DNA of 64,000 bases from Anisus vortex (GCA_949126835.1 OX421507.1:11397400-11461399), one strand, 5' to 3'. Counted from the first letter of the stretch, positions 1 through 12,429 are shown. Numbers and translations: made by a program. Notes: a model not told the origin generated them from the sequence alone.

Positions 1-175
1 CATTTATTTATTTTTTTCCAAAATGTTTATTCGTGAAAAATTTCATCTACATTGCCAAAATTATTATTTTACACAGAGAAAAAAAGGATAGGAGACATTT
101 ATTGCATTTATACAATTTTAAAGAGATGCCATTTAATATGTTAGCACTGATAGCAGTACCTCAGTACTATTGTTA

Positions 176-960
176 AGTTGAATAGATACGTAGTAATCAT
201 ACAAACTGGGTAGTTAATGTAATATTTAAAAATATACATTCTTTAGAAATATAATAGTTATATAATTTTCCAATACTTTTTACAGATTGACCATTTGTAA
301 GTTATCAATTGTAAGTCATTTATTCTTTTTATAAAAGAAACATAGGCCTATTATTAGAAATATTAGCGCAAATAAAACGGATTAGACTAATTATCTCCCT
401 TTAGGCCTAATTAAAAACCCGTTTTCACATTTGATTCAAAAGTGATGCCAAACAAGTTATGTTTCGTAATATAACAAATATTACTGACTAATTATTATTA
501 CTTTATATAAATCCAACATAATGGTCTTCATTACAAGATTTATTTATTAGAGAATTAAAATTAATTTACGTTAAACAGTTGTAAATAAACATTTCCTGCA
601 TTAATTGTTTGTCCATTTAAGGCGTTTATCTTTTAAATGTTTAAAATTGTTGCTGCATTTTAAAATCGCCAATACCCCAACACTTACAAAAAAGTATCTA
701 CATTATTTTCTACATCTGAGAAGGTTGTAGTAAGATAAAACCAATTAGGATTGATGTGGTATGAAAAAAAAGTTTAGATAACTCCGCTTTGAGTGCTTCG
801 GTGTTTTTCTGAAAATGCCCAACTATCTATCTTAATATTTGCCCTAATTTAGGGATGTGCAGGTAGTTAAATGTTTTGAAATTGAAAAAACGCCAAGATA
901 TCTCCAGTTTCAATGCAAATTTGTTCCAGTGGTCCTTGTATATGCAAGTTCACTATCTTT
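176..960. repeat. Decayed dispersed repeat, copy 1
   Basis: This AT-rich block is clearly related to 22412-23500: both begin with GAATAGATACGTAGTAATC and share many blocks, ending near CCAGTGGTCCTTGTA. Copy 1 lacks about 350 bases that copy 2 has in its middle. On the minus strand both copies keep short shared peptides (KIDSWAF, and PNWF followed by a T-TF-DV pattern), so the source probably carried a protein-coding frame that is now broken. I do not recognise the protein. The left boundary may lie before the window start. Confidence 0.7.
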
Positions 961-1165
961 TATGTTGTTATTGTTCTGTAAATAATGAAATTATCTGTAA
1001 ATAACCTTACTATTGTTCCTATACTGATGTAAATTGGGTCATTCATGTAAATTAGGAGTAGGGGCGGGGGCCAGACCTTGAACAGTTTATTGTGGAACTG
1101 CTGAGTTTACAATTAATTGTGATGATTTAGAGCCATTAATTATTACAGTTTGTTCTCTACCTATA

Positions 1166-1409
1166 GTAAAGTAAATTACCCCTCGGACCAAACTGATCAT
1201 AGGGCCGGTGAAGCAGCGGTTTCTGTGGCCACGGCATACTAGGAATTGTGTGGCCAGCACAATGCCAAGCCACCTTTACTTTATCCTAACTATAGTCAGG
1301 TACACATCAGAGCTGGGTAGACTCAGGGACACCCTTAAGTCCTGGTATTCGAACCCAGGACCTTCGGATCGCCAGTGAACGCGCTGGCGCTCAGCTACCG
1401 TGTCCCACT
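1166..1409 (-). mobile_element. tRNA-derived SINE (family A), copy 1
   Basis: Read on the minus strand, a tRNA-like head (A-box-like GGTAGCTGAGCGCC, B box GGGTTCGAAT) is followed by a conserved body (CCCTGAGTCTACCCAGCTCTG, then GTGCTGGCCACACAAT and CCGTGGCCACAGAAAC) and a TTTACTTTAC-type tail at the low-coordinate end. This is the standard layout of a pol III SINE. A piece of the body around the GTTCACC block is missing compared with other copies. Family membership rests on the fifteen other copies in this window. Confidence 0.85.
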
Positions 1410-2053
1410 CTCTACCTATCATAAAGTCTTAAAATTCAAGGGACCAGACATTTTATTAGCGTACCACGATGGTGAAACTTATCGCCCAAGAGCTGTTCGT
1501 TTGTTCACAAATCCTATTTGTGTGTAGGCCTATATATAAGTGCTTTCAGTAAGATTGTACTGGATGGCTTAGGTTAGTGCAGTACAATGAGAACCATTAT
1601 CCCCTTGCAGCTATCTCTCTATACTATCTTTTTATAATATCTCTATCATTTTTTTTTGCTTGGGGAATATTTTGTGGGAATTCGTCCGTGAGAGGGGGGG
1701 CCTGTTTATATCACTTGAAAGAGGTAAATAAAGACACAGACGAAAAGGATAGGTGGTTGAAATGAAAAGTAAAGAAATGAATGAATAAAAGGAAGGAGAA
1801 AATGTTTCAAATGAAATGCTTAAATAGTTGTTGCTGTTGTTGGTTTTAGAAAGGAACGCTGAACAAGAAACGTGAAGCGAAATGAAAACGTAAAACGAAA
1901 AGGAAAGAAAAAAAGGAAGAAAGAAAAAAGGAATAGATACCAGAAAAAAAAGGTAATATTGAAAAAATGGGGCGTAAAGAGTAAACATTTGTATATTTAT
2001 GTATTAATTGTTTAATTTTTACATATTTTTTTTTGAAAATATTTATTCAATGT

Positions 2054-2069
2054 GAATGAGAGAGAGAGT

Positions 2070-2155
<86 letters not shown>

Positions 2156-2179
2156 GAGAGAGAGAGAGAGTGAGAGAGC
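2054..2179. repeat. (GA)n microsatellite
   Basis: About 125 bases of nearly pure GA with a few GAGT and AAAG interruptions. Open frames on either strand here (RERERE or SLSLSL) are composition artefacts. Confidence 0.97.
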
Positions 2180-2253
2180 ATGGTGGGATTGTAGGTAGAA
2201 GTGTTAGATGTTTCAAGAGCCCCCCCCCCCCTAAAACCTCTCTCCAACATAAA

Positions 2254-2440
2254 ATGGGACACAGTGGACGAGCGACAGCGCGTTCGATTGGTGATCCGAA
2301 GGTTCTGGGTTCGAATCCTGGCGCAGGCTAGGATTTTTTTCCCCCGGGACTTGAGGTTGGTCCCTGAATGTGGAAGACGTCGTATAGGGTGCCACCATCT
2401 AACGGGGGCGTGGGCGGGGTGTGTGGAGGAGGCAAGAACA
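2254..2440 (+). mobile_element. tRNA-derived SINE (family A), plus-strand partial copy
   Basis: This is the only sizeable family A copy on the plus strand. The head has GATCCGAAGGTTCTGGGTTCGAATCC with a clear B box, followed by GGGACTTGAGGTTGGTCCCTGAATG, matching the start of the body. Homology fades beyond about 2390 and no tail is seen, so the copy is 3'-truncated or belongs to a divergent subfamily. Confidence 0.75.
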
Positions 2441-3055
2441 AGCAGATACATAGGGGCGCAAATACTTGTTGTGGAACAGAAAAGAATGTAGTGTTTGATA
2501 GGAGGCAGGCAGAGCGTTGTGTCAGAAGTGTGCGTGTTTGTGTGGGATGTGGGGAAGGGGGGAGGTGAATTTGTTTGTTAGCACCATAACATTTAGTTCA
2601 ATGCGAGGCTTAATTACTGGATTTTTTTAGGGGGGGGGGGGCAACTTAGAATTGTTAGGAACACTACAAGTTCTTGGTATGTAATACCAACGTTCATGGA
2701 CGTTAACATGATTGTCTCCAAATGAAGATGGAGGGGGGGATGTCTATGTAAAAAGTTATTTTATAGAAAACGGGAGAGCCTCCTAGAAAAGTTTTTTTTG
2801 TAAAGAATAAAATCCGTTTCAGCACAGTATATTGGCCCAATATTGGTTGAACATTTTGCCAAAATGTAATTTAAATAGTGCCAATATAGTGTGCATTTAT
2901 GGATGAAAAGTCCGGGTTTGATTGAAAGGGAGCTCCCCCTCTTACCATGTGGACGCCTATGCCAAACACCATTAGTTACCCCCCCCCACCCCCACATCCC
3001 AACCCACACACACACCAGTTTAAACAGTCCCCCCCTCCTCTCCTCCCTCACTCCC

Positions 3056-3062
<7 letters not shown>

Positions 3063-3124
<62 letters not shown>
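3063..3124. repeat. (CA)n microsatellite
   Basis: About 62 bases of uninterrupted CA, preceded by C-rich low-complexity sequence. Confidence 0.97.
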
Positions 3125-3126
<2 letters not shown>

Positions 3127-3655
3127 TGTCTCCGTCTATTAGAGTGACACTCCGTCCTGAGTCACAAGATAGGAGCAGAGTGGACAATCACTGCTCACTG
3201 TTCCGTGTCAAAGGTCACAGGAAAGAGAAAAAGCGGGGGTAGGGGTGGGGAGAGTGTACGTTCCACAAACCATCTCCTTGATGATACGCGAGGACTAACC
3301 ACTCCCCCCCCCCCTCCCTTGTCCCCATCTACCTCAAAAACACGTATCTGATGGCGATACTATGATTAAGATGGCAAATGACGGAACGGGTCAGGGGGGG
3401 GGGTGGAGAGGAGAGTGCGGGGGGGGGGGGGCCTGTGATTATGGCGTTATGTGGAGGTATTCTTTTGACCCGGAGCTCTTTGATGGGGGTTGGGGGGGGG
3501 CGCTGCATTCCCCGGGGGACTAGTCATAGTACTTAGCAGGTGTGACTATGACTAATTGTAACAAAAAAAATTGACTTGTCACAAGTTCAAAGGTGGATAT
3601 CACTTAGTGTTAAACCCCTTTTACTATTTAACTTTTCAACGGTGAAATAATTCTA

Positions 3656-3659
3656 TCCG

Positions 3660-3704
<45 letters not shown>

Positions 3705-3720
3705 ATATATATATATATAT
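3656..3720. repeat. (ATCT)n and (AT)n compound microsatellite
   Basis: A run of about eleven ATCT units passes directly into AT dinucleotides. Confidence 0.95.
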
Positions 3721-5267
3721 CTTGCTTTTTCTTCTTCTTCGTTCTCAAAAGTTTTGATTTGGAGGATTCAGACAACAAGTCCGATAGTTGTAATGAACTG
3801 CGCCGTGGCTGTCAGTTGCTCTAGTTCACCGAACAGTTTGTCAAATGGCTGACCTGATCTACCCATTTTCTATCTATGTATATATATATATATCCATCCG
3901 TCTGTCTGTCTGCCTATTTGTATATATATTGAACTAAATGATGGTTAATACTGAGGCCTGGCTCAATCCCTGCTATCTGCACAATAAACCCACAGACCCC
4001 CACCAAAACTAATCTAACAAAAATTGTTAAATTTTGTTCAAACCACCCCCAACTCCGCCCCCACCCGTAAAAAAACAAACAAAAAAAACAAAAAAAATTC
4101 ACGTTACACAACCAGAATTATGATTCTTTTTGACAATGGAATGGTCTATATCTACATAGAAGTAAATGCGTTCTGAAATAAAAAGTCATACAACAACAAG
4201 CAACATTGTTATTTTTTTTTTGTTTCTTGCGTGCTGAATTCTCAAGTAATGTCGAACTACCTGCTAAATACACCACAGTCCGGCAAGATCTTTTGGTCAA
4301 TGGGTTCTAAATCTGTTAACTCTCAAGGTGGACAAAAGAGTTGAGAGAGACACAGAGAGAGAATAAAAAAATATCAGATGGACGTTTAGCAGTGAAGTGG
4401 TCAGTGTAGTGGTCAGTCAGTTGGTGTGGTTCGTAGAAGAAAAGAAAAAAAAATGGTGTAAGAAGCCGATGGATGGGGAGTGTGTTTGGGGGGGGGGGAC
4501 TCGTATAGAGTAAGAAGCCGATGGATGGGGACGGGGGGGGGGGCAAAAATAATAATACTTGCACTTTACGGTCTTAGGAACTTGAAAAAATAATCTCTTT
4601 GACAGAGCCGGACAATGCCTTGGCGATGACCCCTGTGTCCGGCGATCCCCGCGGAGGATAGCTGACCATAGGTAATGGGACCAGATGAAGAAGAAAATAA
4701 AAAAAAAAGACATCTGACTACAAGATGGTTTGGCGGAATGGACAACAGGGGTGGCGGAGGGGGTGGAGGCGGCCGACGGTCCGAGTGGTCAGTTAGTATC
4801 AGTCACTCCATTAGACAGAACGATGCTGTGTCCCTCCCCCCCCCCATACACTCACACAGATCAGCAGACGATCACCGTGGTCAGCCTGTGACAATACCCT
4901 CGCGGGAAGGCATTGTCCATTGTCATCTTCAAGATGGTTCTCGCCCACATATTAAAACGGCTTAATCTTCAGAAAAATGTAACTGGCCCCAGGCTCGCGG
5001 GACACAAGGGGGGGGGGGGGGAGACAAGGAGGGGGAGTCGGACATAAATCTGAACCCTTCAAGCGGGCCTATTATTTCTGTGTTGGAATTCAAGCATTTG
5101 ATAAGTCTTTCCGCTGCCCCCACCACCTGCACCCCATACCCTACACACATTTCCCATACCGTTACTGTGTGCACGGTAGGTCTCGAAATTTGCGTGACAT
5201 ATTCCGTGTCATGTTCTGTAGTTGAATACTGTGGGTCACCCGAGTGCCATTGAAAATAGTTCTACAG

Positions 5268-5441
5268 TGCCAAGCTTGGCACGTGTACCGTAGGTTGCCA
5301 ACCCACAACAAAAAAATGGCGATTCAAGTCACTTCTACAGAAATTGATTTGTTGCCCAGGTTGACTTTTAGGCTGTTGGCACGCTGGATGAATTAGAAAT
5401 TCTACTCTGGCACACTGTTATCAAAAGTTTGCCGACCCTCG
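5268..5441 (+). mobile_element. hAT-type MITE, rearranged copy
   Basis: The right half (about 5330-5441) matches the right half of the intact MITE at 54274-54494: shared ATTCAAGTCA-TTCTACAGAAA, GCTGTTGG-ACGCTG-ATGAATTAGAAAT, CTCTGGCACACT, and a right end GCCGACC. The left part (5268-5306) carries the left terminal sequence in the opposite orientation (TTGGCACGTGTACCGTAGGTTGCCAACC), so the copy has an internal inversion or came from two copies. No target duplication is visible. The 30-bp minisatellite starts immediately after its right end. Confidence 0.65.
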
Positions 5442-5442
5442 T

Positions 5443-6234
5443 CTTACTTTACAATACGCATATCTTACTTATGACTTACTTAGTAAGCTGCATCTTACTT
5501 TACAATACGCATATCTTAATTATGACTTACTTAGTAGGCTGCATCTTACTTATGACTTACTTAGTAGGCTGCATCTTACTTATGACTTACTTAGTAGGCT
5601 GCATCTTACTTATGACTTACTTAGTAGGCTGCATTTTACTTATGACTTACTTAGTAGGCTGCATCTTACTTATGACTTACTTAGTAGGCTGCATCTTACT
5701 TATGACTTACTTAGTAGGCTGCATCTTACTTATGACTTACTTAGTAAGCTGCATTTTACTTATGACTTACTAAGTAGGCTGCATCTTACTTATGACTTAC
5801 TTAGTAGGCTGCATCTTACTTATGACTTACTTAGTAGGCTGCATCTTACTTATGACTTACTTAGTAGGCTGCATCTTACTTATGACTTACTTAGTAGGCT
5901 GCATCTTACTTATGACTTACTTAGTAGGCTGCATCTTACTTATGACTTACTTAGTAGGCTGCATCTTACTTATGACTTACTTAGTAGGCTGCATCTTACT
6001 TATGACTTACTTAGTAAGCTGCATCTTACTTATGACTTACTTAGTAAGCTGCATCTTACTTATGACTTACTTAGTAAGCTGCATCTTACTTATGACTTAC
6101 TTAGTAAGCTGCATCTTACTTATGACTTACTTAGTAAGCTACATCTTACTTATGACTTACTTAGTAAGCTGCATCTTACTTATGACTTACTTAGTAAGCT
6201 GCATCTTACTTATGACTTACTTAGTAAGCTGCAT
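5443..6234. repeat. 30-bp minisatellite with 51-bp founder units
   Basis: Two 51-bp units (5443-5493, 5494-5544) are followed by 23 perfect-length 30-bp units (5545-6234) of the form CTTACTTATGACTTACTTAG + TAGGCTGCAT. The 51-bp unit equals the 30-bp unit plus a 21-bp segment (TTTACAATACGCATATCTTA-like). Units carry either TAGGCTGC or TAAGCTGC; the last eight are all of the A type (one with GCTACAT). Because 30 is divisible by 3 the array reads as a repeated decapeptide (MTYLVGCILL-like), broken once by a TAAGTA variant near 5771. I regard the reading frame as a by-product. Confidence 0.97.
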
Positions 6235-6249
6235 CTTACTTTCGATAAT

Positions 6250-8040
6250 TTGATGCAAGTTTTTGAAACGCGATTTTGTAGGTAACGCACCCTTATTCTA
6301 ACTTTCTATTTTTATCTCTCTCTCTTGCTGATAACCCAGCATCTTTCCTACACCCCCCCCCCCCCCACTCCCATTACACCCTAACAATAACAAGTTCCGG
6401 CTACTATAAAATAAAATTTACAAATTTAAAAAAAAAAAAGGGACTGATCTTTTTTTTTTTTTGCCTCAACTACTTTTATGCCGCCCAAAACTTTCCACAC
6501 AAAAAATAAAACATCAAAAACATTTCAGTAAAGTGTGAGGGAAAAGGAAGTGGGGGAGGTGGGGGGGGGGTCATTTCATCACCAATAACATTCGACAAAT
6601 TTCAATCAGCTCGTCCCCAGCAGTCGCTCTCCCACTCCCACCTACTCCCCCCTCCCTCCGCCCCTGCACCTTGCCCCAATAATTCCCGTGATTCCCACCA
6701 CCAATTAACACCGTCATACATCTGTGCGCTCCATAAAAAAAAAAAAAGAAGAGACTTCAAAAAACATAAAAATAGAAAACCTAGCCTCTTTTTCGTCTTC
6801 TTTCAAATCTTCCTTTCTTTCGGGAGATAACTCTGCCTACCCACAGAAAGCCATCACATAAACACGGAAAGAAAGACCCGGACAATAGAGAAATGTGCGC
6901 TTAAAGATCATCCAAGCGTTAGGCAATGTCATAAAAATGGACCCTAAAAAAAAAAAAAAACATTTCAAATCTTTCTGTGATTTAGCTCTATCATTCCGCC
7001 CCCCCCCCCCCCTTCGCCAATCCGCACCCTATTTTTTTCCTTACCACGTGTAGTTTGTATAGACTGTTTATTTTTGTAAAAGTCTAGTTTAGTAGGTAGT
7101 GGGTGCAACTGATGTCGCGTCATCTGTCTCTAGCATACTCTCAAATGTACCGGCAGCTTTATACAAATGTATACGAGTTCTAAAGAATGTTTTTTTGCTG
7201 ACAGGTGTGTAACACAGTACGCAATATTTATTCAAATACGCCCGTGTCGCCCTTACAGAGGCGGATCTATGATAGCAATGAAATTGCCTCTTTAAAAAAC
7301 ATATAAATTATCGATATACTCACGTCGCTATTGATAACATCATTTAATGAGCAACTTTATACAATCAATTTAACAATTTAAAAAAAAAGAACAAAAACTA
7401 AATACCGAAAGAAACTTTCTCACTGCAGTTTTTTTTTTAAATTACTTTTTCTTCTCTCTTAACAAAACACATTGTAGTCGTTCGTTTCTCCGTCATTTTG
7501 GCGGGAAAAGCACTAGTATACTAATAATTTTTTTATAATACTGGCCGTAAAAGTTTTAATCCGTTCATAAGTATTCAATGAAGAAAAGCTTTTATATGAC
7601 AGAGGTTTTAGTGACTGAAGTGTTCACTAAACTGAGTTATACTCAAATCTCACCAATTCACATCATGAAATTCACTAATTTGACTCCATTACTAACTACA
7701 CATATGTTATGAACATGTTTTTTTATTATCTTATCTTTTCTTTTCAGCTTAAGTCTGTTGCTTTCTCCTTTCTTCAAAATATATTGTAGTTTACTTTTAG
7801 TCTCCAGTAGATTCAGACAGCTTATAAGCTACGGTGCAACGCCCCTTCTATTTGTTTGTGTGTCAATAATGAGAGTCTGGAATCTCACCGACTGACTCAT
7901 AAATATTCATGTCTTTTTGGGGTCACAATAAATAACACCTCAACCTTGATGACTGCTGTAACCAATAGCTAACAATGGTGTATCCTAGAATATAATCTTT
8001 TAAAAAACTAATTTTAAATGAGTTTTCCCTAAGGGCGGTC
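6250..8040. other. Anonymous AT-rich sequence
   Basis: No credible exon, element or long array is visible. The stretch holds short poly(C), poly(A) and poly(T) runs (for example C runs near 6353 and 6989) and nothing else I can support. Confidence 0.6.
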
Positions 8041-8122
8041 TAGAAAAAACCCATGTTTAAAAAAGAGAAACTAGATAATCCTCTTTGCTCATTCCCCCCC
8101 CCCCCCACACACACATTTGCAG

Positions 8123-8262
8123 ATAAATCGGACCCCCAGGAGGGTGTGCGGTTGTTGTCAGGATGTCTGCTGGTGGTATACCTGGGCGATCTACCTTTAG
8201 TTATGCGCCCTAAATTTATTCACGTGTCCAGTGAAAAGGGGTTCGTGTACCAGTACTACCAG
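8123..8262 (+). CDS. Candidate internal exon, unknown protein
   Basis: A 140-base segment is bounded by a pyrimidine-rich, C-tract-containing acceptor ending CATTTGCAG and a donor CAG|GTACTT. One frame is open throughout and reads DKSDPQEG, then a hydrophobic part (LLSGCLLVVYLGDLPLVM) and a polar end (SSEKGFVYQYYQ). The frame implies an incoming phase of 1 and an outgoing phase of 0, so it can join in frame to the exon at 43015. Local base use is richer in GC than its flanks and free of simple repeats. I do not recognise the family. Alternatives are a chance open frame or a pseudo-exon. Confidence 0.4.
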
Positions 8263-8339
8263 GTACTTAGTTTTTTTTATACGAAGGCTCAACGTGGGTG
8301 ATGTTTTATTGATAGAATTATGCGATAGACTTAGAGTAT

Positions 8340-8580
8340 CTATCATCTATTTATCTAACTGCATATAAATCTATCTACATCACTGTCTATCGTCTATCTA
8401 TCTAACTTTATATTAATCTATCTATATCACTGTCTATCTATTTATCTAACTTTATATCAATCTATCTATATCACTGTCTATCAATCTATATAACTTGATA
8501 TCAATCTATCTATATCACTGTATGACAGTTTGTCTATCGTCTATATATCTATATATGTGTGTATGTATCTAATTAACTAA
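8340..8580. repeat. Degenerate CTAT-rich repeat
   Basis: Imperfect repeats of TCTATCTATATCACTGTCTA with a spacing of roughly 50-60 bases. They appear to be decayed copies of a minisatellite grown out of a TATC microsatellite. Confidence 0.8.
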
Positions 8581-8645
8581 CTATCTGTTTGTTTTACTTT
8601 GTGTCTTTCTATTTTCTATCTCTCTATCTAGCACACTGTCTGGAT

Positions 8646-8910
8646 GTTTGTCTATCTGCCATCTATCTATATATACCACTTCCATATCATATCCATATAT
8701 GTATGTATCTATTTGTCTATCTGCCATCTATCTATATATACCACTTCCATATCATATCCATATATGTATGTATCTATTTGTCTATCTGCCATCTATCTAT
8801 ATATACCACTTCCATATCATATCCATATATGTATGTATCTATTTGTCTATCTGCCATCTATCTATCTATACCACTTCCATATCATATCCATATATGTATG
8901 TATCTAGCTA
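8646..8910. repeat. 66-bp minisatellite, four units
   Basis: Four near-identical 66-bp units begin at about 8646, 8712, 8778 and 8844, each with TTTGTCTATCTGCCATCTAT followed by ACCACTTCCATATCATATCC. The period is divisible by 3, which creates several overlapping open frames of no coding significance. Confidence 0.95.
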
Positions 8911-9064
8911 TTTTCTATTTGTCTATCTGTCTGTCGGCCAGTCTGTCCCTTTTTCTATCTATCTATCAATATCTATCAACTACTTATTTGCTATATCTAT
9001 ATCTAACTATATCTATATCTATCTATCTATCTATCTCTATATATATCATTTTGTTACACCCTCA

Positions 9065-9067
<3 letters not shown>

Positions 9068-9108
<41 letters not shown>
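9068..9108. repeat. (TC)n microsatellite
   Basis: About 40 bases of TC at the end of the CTAT-rich block. Confidence 0.95.
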
Positions 9109-9109
<1 letters not shown>

Positions 9110-9239
9110 ATTGCATCTAATTGTCCGTACACGCAATTAACATAATTAAAACAAATTTGGGTGGGTTCTGTGGGTTCTGTTCAAATGTCAGACATTTTGG
9201 TCATCACCCAACCGCCTGGCTGCACTTTTAGTTTCATTG

Positions 9240-9455
9240 TTACTGGGTCTGATAACTGCCGGTAATCAAGTCTGACTCTCTGGGCAATCATTGCCTCCGT
9301 GAAGACTTGACTCTATGAGCGATTATTGCCTATACTGACTTGCCTCTGATGACTGACTTGCTACTATAAGCAATCTAGGCCTCGTATTACTTGCCTCTCT
9401 GGGAAGACTTGACCTCTGAGGTCTTGCCTCTCTGGGAAATCATCGCCTTCTGAAA
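9240..9455. repeat. Degenerate ~28-bp repeat
   Basis: Variants of GACTTGCCTCTCTGGGCAAT and CATTGCCT recur about every 25-30 bases, with units differing from each other by many substitutions. This looks like an old minisatellite. Confidence 0.65.
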
Positions 9456-9469
9456 AGATCAAGCAAAAT

Positions 9470-9725
9470 ATCTTTCTATCTATCTATCTATCCTATCTAT
9501 CCTATCTATCCTATCTATCCTATCTATCCTATCTATCTATCTATCCTATCTATCCTATCTATCCTATCTATCCCATCTATCCTATCTATCCTATCTATCT
9601 TATCTATCCTATCTATCCTATCTATCCCATCTATCCTATCTATCCTATCTATCTTATCTATCCTATCTATCCTATCTATCCTATCTATTTATCTATCTGT
9701 CTATTTAACTATCTAACTATCTATC
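9470..9725. repeat. 9-bp (CCTATCTAT)n array
   Basis: About two dozen units of CCTATCTAT, some with CCCATCTAT or CTTATCTAT, flanked by plain TATC repeats. The 9-bp unit looks like a TATC microsatellite with a one-base slip fixed and amplified. Confidence 0.95.
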
Positions 9726-10519
9726 TTTATGTCTATCTGTCTGTCCGTTCATCCGTCCATATATCAGCCAATCTATCTGTCGATCTATCCATCCCCCATT
9801 CATGCATGTAACTATCATATATCTCTTTCTCTTCACTCTCCCTATAATCTGAACCACACTATCCTCCTGCCTTTCTCTCCTCCCAAAAAACTACACCATG
9901 TACTCACACGAGCGTATGTAAATAATTGATACATAATTCTGTAGGTTACATTCAGAACCGACTCAGAACCGACTCATTTAACACACATTACTTATCTGGG
10001 CAACTAAATTGACTCGAATCAGGCTAACGAATTAATTTTTTGTAAACTCTATTTTCTCTTGTTTAAATAATAGGCTAAACCTGCCCCCGACCATTAATAA
10101 TACCACAGTAAAAAATAAATTAATGTATCTTCCGTTCTAATTAGGTTTCACATTTACTGCCTTGTGTATTAAACTAGCACAGCATTAACGAGACTGATTA
10201 AAAGGCACCTCATTATTAGCCTACATAGACTGCTTGTCAACGAGGAAAAGAGTTGGTCTGTTGTTTTTTTTAAGTCTCGCAAATTTATGACAAACATAGG
10301 CGTAGCCGCGTGTGGCGAAGTGGGGGGGGGGGGAATAGTATACTTACAAATGTTGCCCAGACCCCTCCTCTCCCCTCATTTCTTCTCCAGGTGTGTGTGG
10401 GGGGGGGGGGGGTAAAAGAAAAAAAATTCTTTCTTAATTTTTTTTTGTTTTTTTTCTTACTTTATTTTTTTCGGTTTCTTGAGGAACATTGGTCTTATGT
10501 CCATGGATGAACCAATCAA

Positions 10520-11345
10520 TATATCTATCTATTATTCTACCGATCTATCAATCTATCAATTTATCTTATCTAATCTATCTATCACCTATCTATGTGTCTA
10601 TGTATGTATCTTGTGTCTATGTATTTATCTATTTATCTATCAACTATCTATCTTATCTATCTATCTATGTATCTAGTATGTATGCATGTATCCATCATTT
10701 ATCTTTCCACATCTATCTATGATCATCTATTTATCAATCATTTATATAACATTATATCTATCTATGATCATCTATTTATCAATCATTTATATAACATTAT
10801 ATCTATCTATGATCATCTATTTATCAATCATTTATATAACATTATATCTATCTATGATCATCTATTTATCAATCATTTTTATAACATTATATCTATCTAT
10901 GATCATCTATTTATCAATCATTTATATAACATTATATATATATCTATGATCATCTATTTATCAATCATTTATATAACATTATATCTATCTATGATCATCT
11001 ATTTATCAATCATTTATATAACATTATATATATATATATATGATCATCTATTTATCAATCATTTATATAACATTATATCTATCTATGATCATCTATTTAT
11101 CAATCATTTATATAACATTATATATATCTATGATCATCTATTTATCAATCATTTATATAACATTATATATATCTATGACCCTCTATTTATCATTCATTTA
11201 TATAACATTATATCTATCTACGATCATCTATTTATCAATCATTTATATAACATTATATCTATCTATGATCATCTATTTATCAATCATTTATATAACATTA
11301 TATCTATCTATGATCATCTATTTCGTTATCTATCAACTATCTAAA
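10520..11345. repeat. 45-bp minisatellite within TATC-rich DNA
   Basis: From about 10708 a 45-bp unit containing GATCATCTATTTATCAATCA followed by TTTATATAACATTATATCTA is repeated 13-14 times, with GATCATC at 10721, 10766, 10811, 10856, 10901 and onward. Some units expand or lose AT/TATC letters between the conserved blocks. The frame spells a 15-residue repeat (DHLFINHLYNIISIY-like) that I take as a by-product. Confidence 0.95.
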
Positions 11346-12122
11346 GGTGTGAACTGTCGAACTGCCATTGATTTTGCGAAGCCAAGAAGTCTTGGTATAG
11401 AAATATCAGAAAATAGAACAATTTCATTGGCTCATAATCTACAGACCTAAAGCCACACATATGCTTTGATTTTTTTTTACCAGGCTCCTTTAGAATCCGT
11501 TTAAATGTGTATCAGACAGACAAACAATAAAATAGAATGGTAATAAAGAATTCTATTTGTAGATGATTAAAAAAAAAATGCTGATTCAGATATACAGAAA
11601 TAGCTTATGGTGGAATGTTCACAATTACAACTTGGTCACTTAGGCACGGACTGTTTCCTTTTATGATAGCCATCAGAGGACTAAATGGTCCACTATCCGC
11701 CTTCATCCACATCGCCATCTCTTCCCCCCCCCCCTCTTTCCCGGACACCGACTCCTGTACACTAACATAGCTTGGTTGGTTGTCGGGGAAGGGGGGAAGG
11801 GGGTCAAGTATTTTATTTTTTTGTGTCGCCATGATGGAGACGATGTCCAACAGTTTCAGCCAATGAAATGTCGCGTCTCTTAAAAGCAGTCTCTCTCCCT
11901 CCCTCTCTGTCTCTCCTCTCTAGTTTAGTGTCTGTTTTACTCTCTATGTCCAGTGGCAGACGACATAAGGTCATCTTCATCCTTTCTCTCATGTTGATGA
12001 CAGATAAAAGATAAAAGACAATCCTTATAATGGACAGCATTTAAGTTAAAAGCGGCGAGGACGTCGCACTTTGGGGGCAACAGTGTAAAAACAGCGGTGG
12101 GCGTAATTAAAGGCTGGAATGT

Positions 12123-12146
12123 GCGGGGGGGGGGGGGGGGGGGGGC
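12123..12146. repeat. Longest poly(G) run in the window
   Basis: A single run of about 22 G, the longest of many G or C homopolymers here. It has strong G-quadruplex potential and its length is prone to error. Confidence 0.9.
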
Positions 12147-12429
12147 GCAGTGTTTTAAACATGTCCTTGAAGTTAAATGGCGCCTTGTTATGACGAAAAG
12201 TTCATTGAGAGATTAAAGTCTCCTTTGTAGACCACGAAGTTCTAGAGTGCTGACTAGTCGAATTTCTACAGTTTCATTGACCATCGTGTACGTTGTGATT
12301 GTGTTGCCAGCACACAGACTCTATAAGCAATACGGATATGTAGGGACACCAGCAGAGCTGTAATAACATCCCCGCATCCCCCCCCCTTTTTTTTTCTTTT
12401 TTCTTCTTTGAATGTAGACCTATACAATG

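Noticed and set aside
5443..6234. CRISPR-like array
   Set aside because: Units are directly adjacent without unique spacers, in a eukaryotic context.
5429..6253. Decapeptide-repeat protein (MTYLVGCILL)
   Set aside because: The frame exists because the unit is 30 bp; it is broken once by a variant unit and has no promoter, start context or splice context.
10592..11344. 250-codon frame with 15-residue repeats
   Set aside because: By-product of the 45-bp array; a second frame is equally open.
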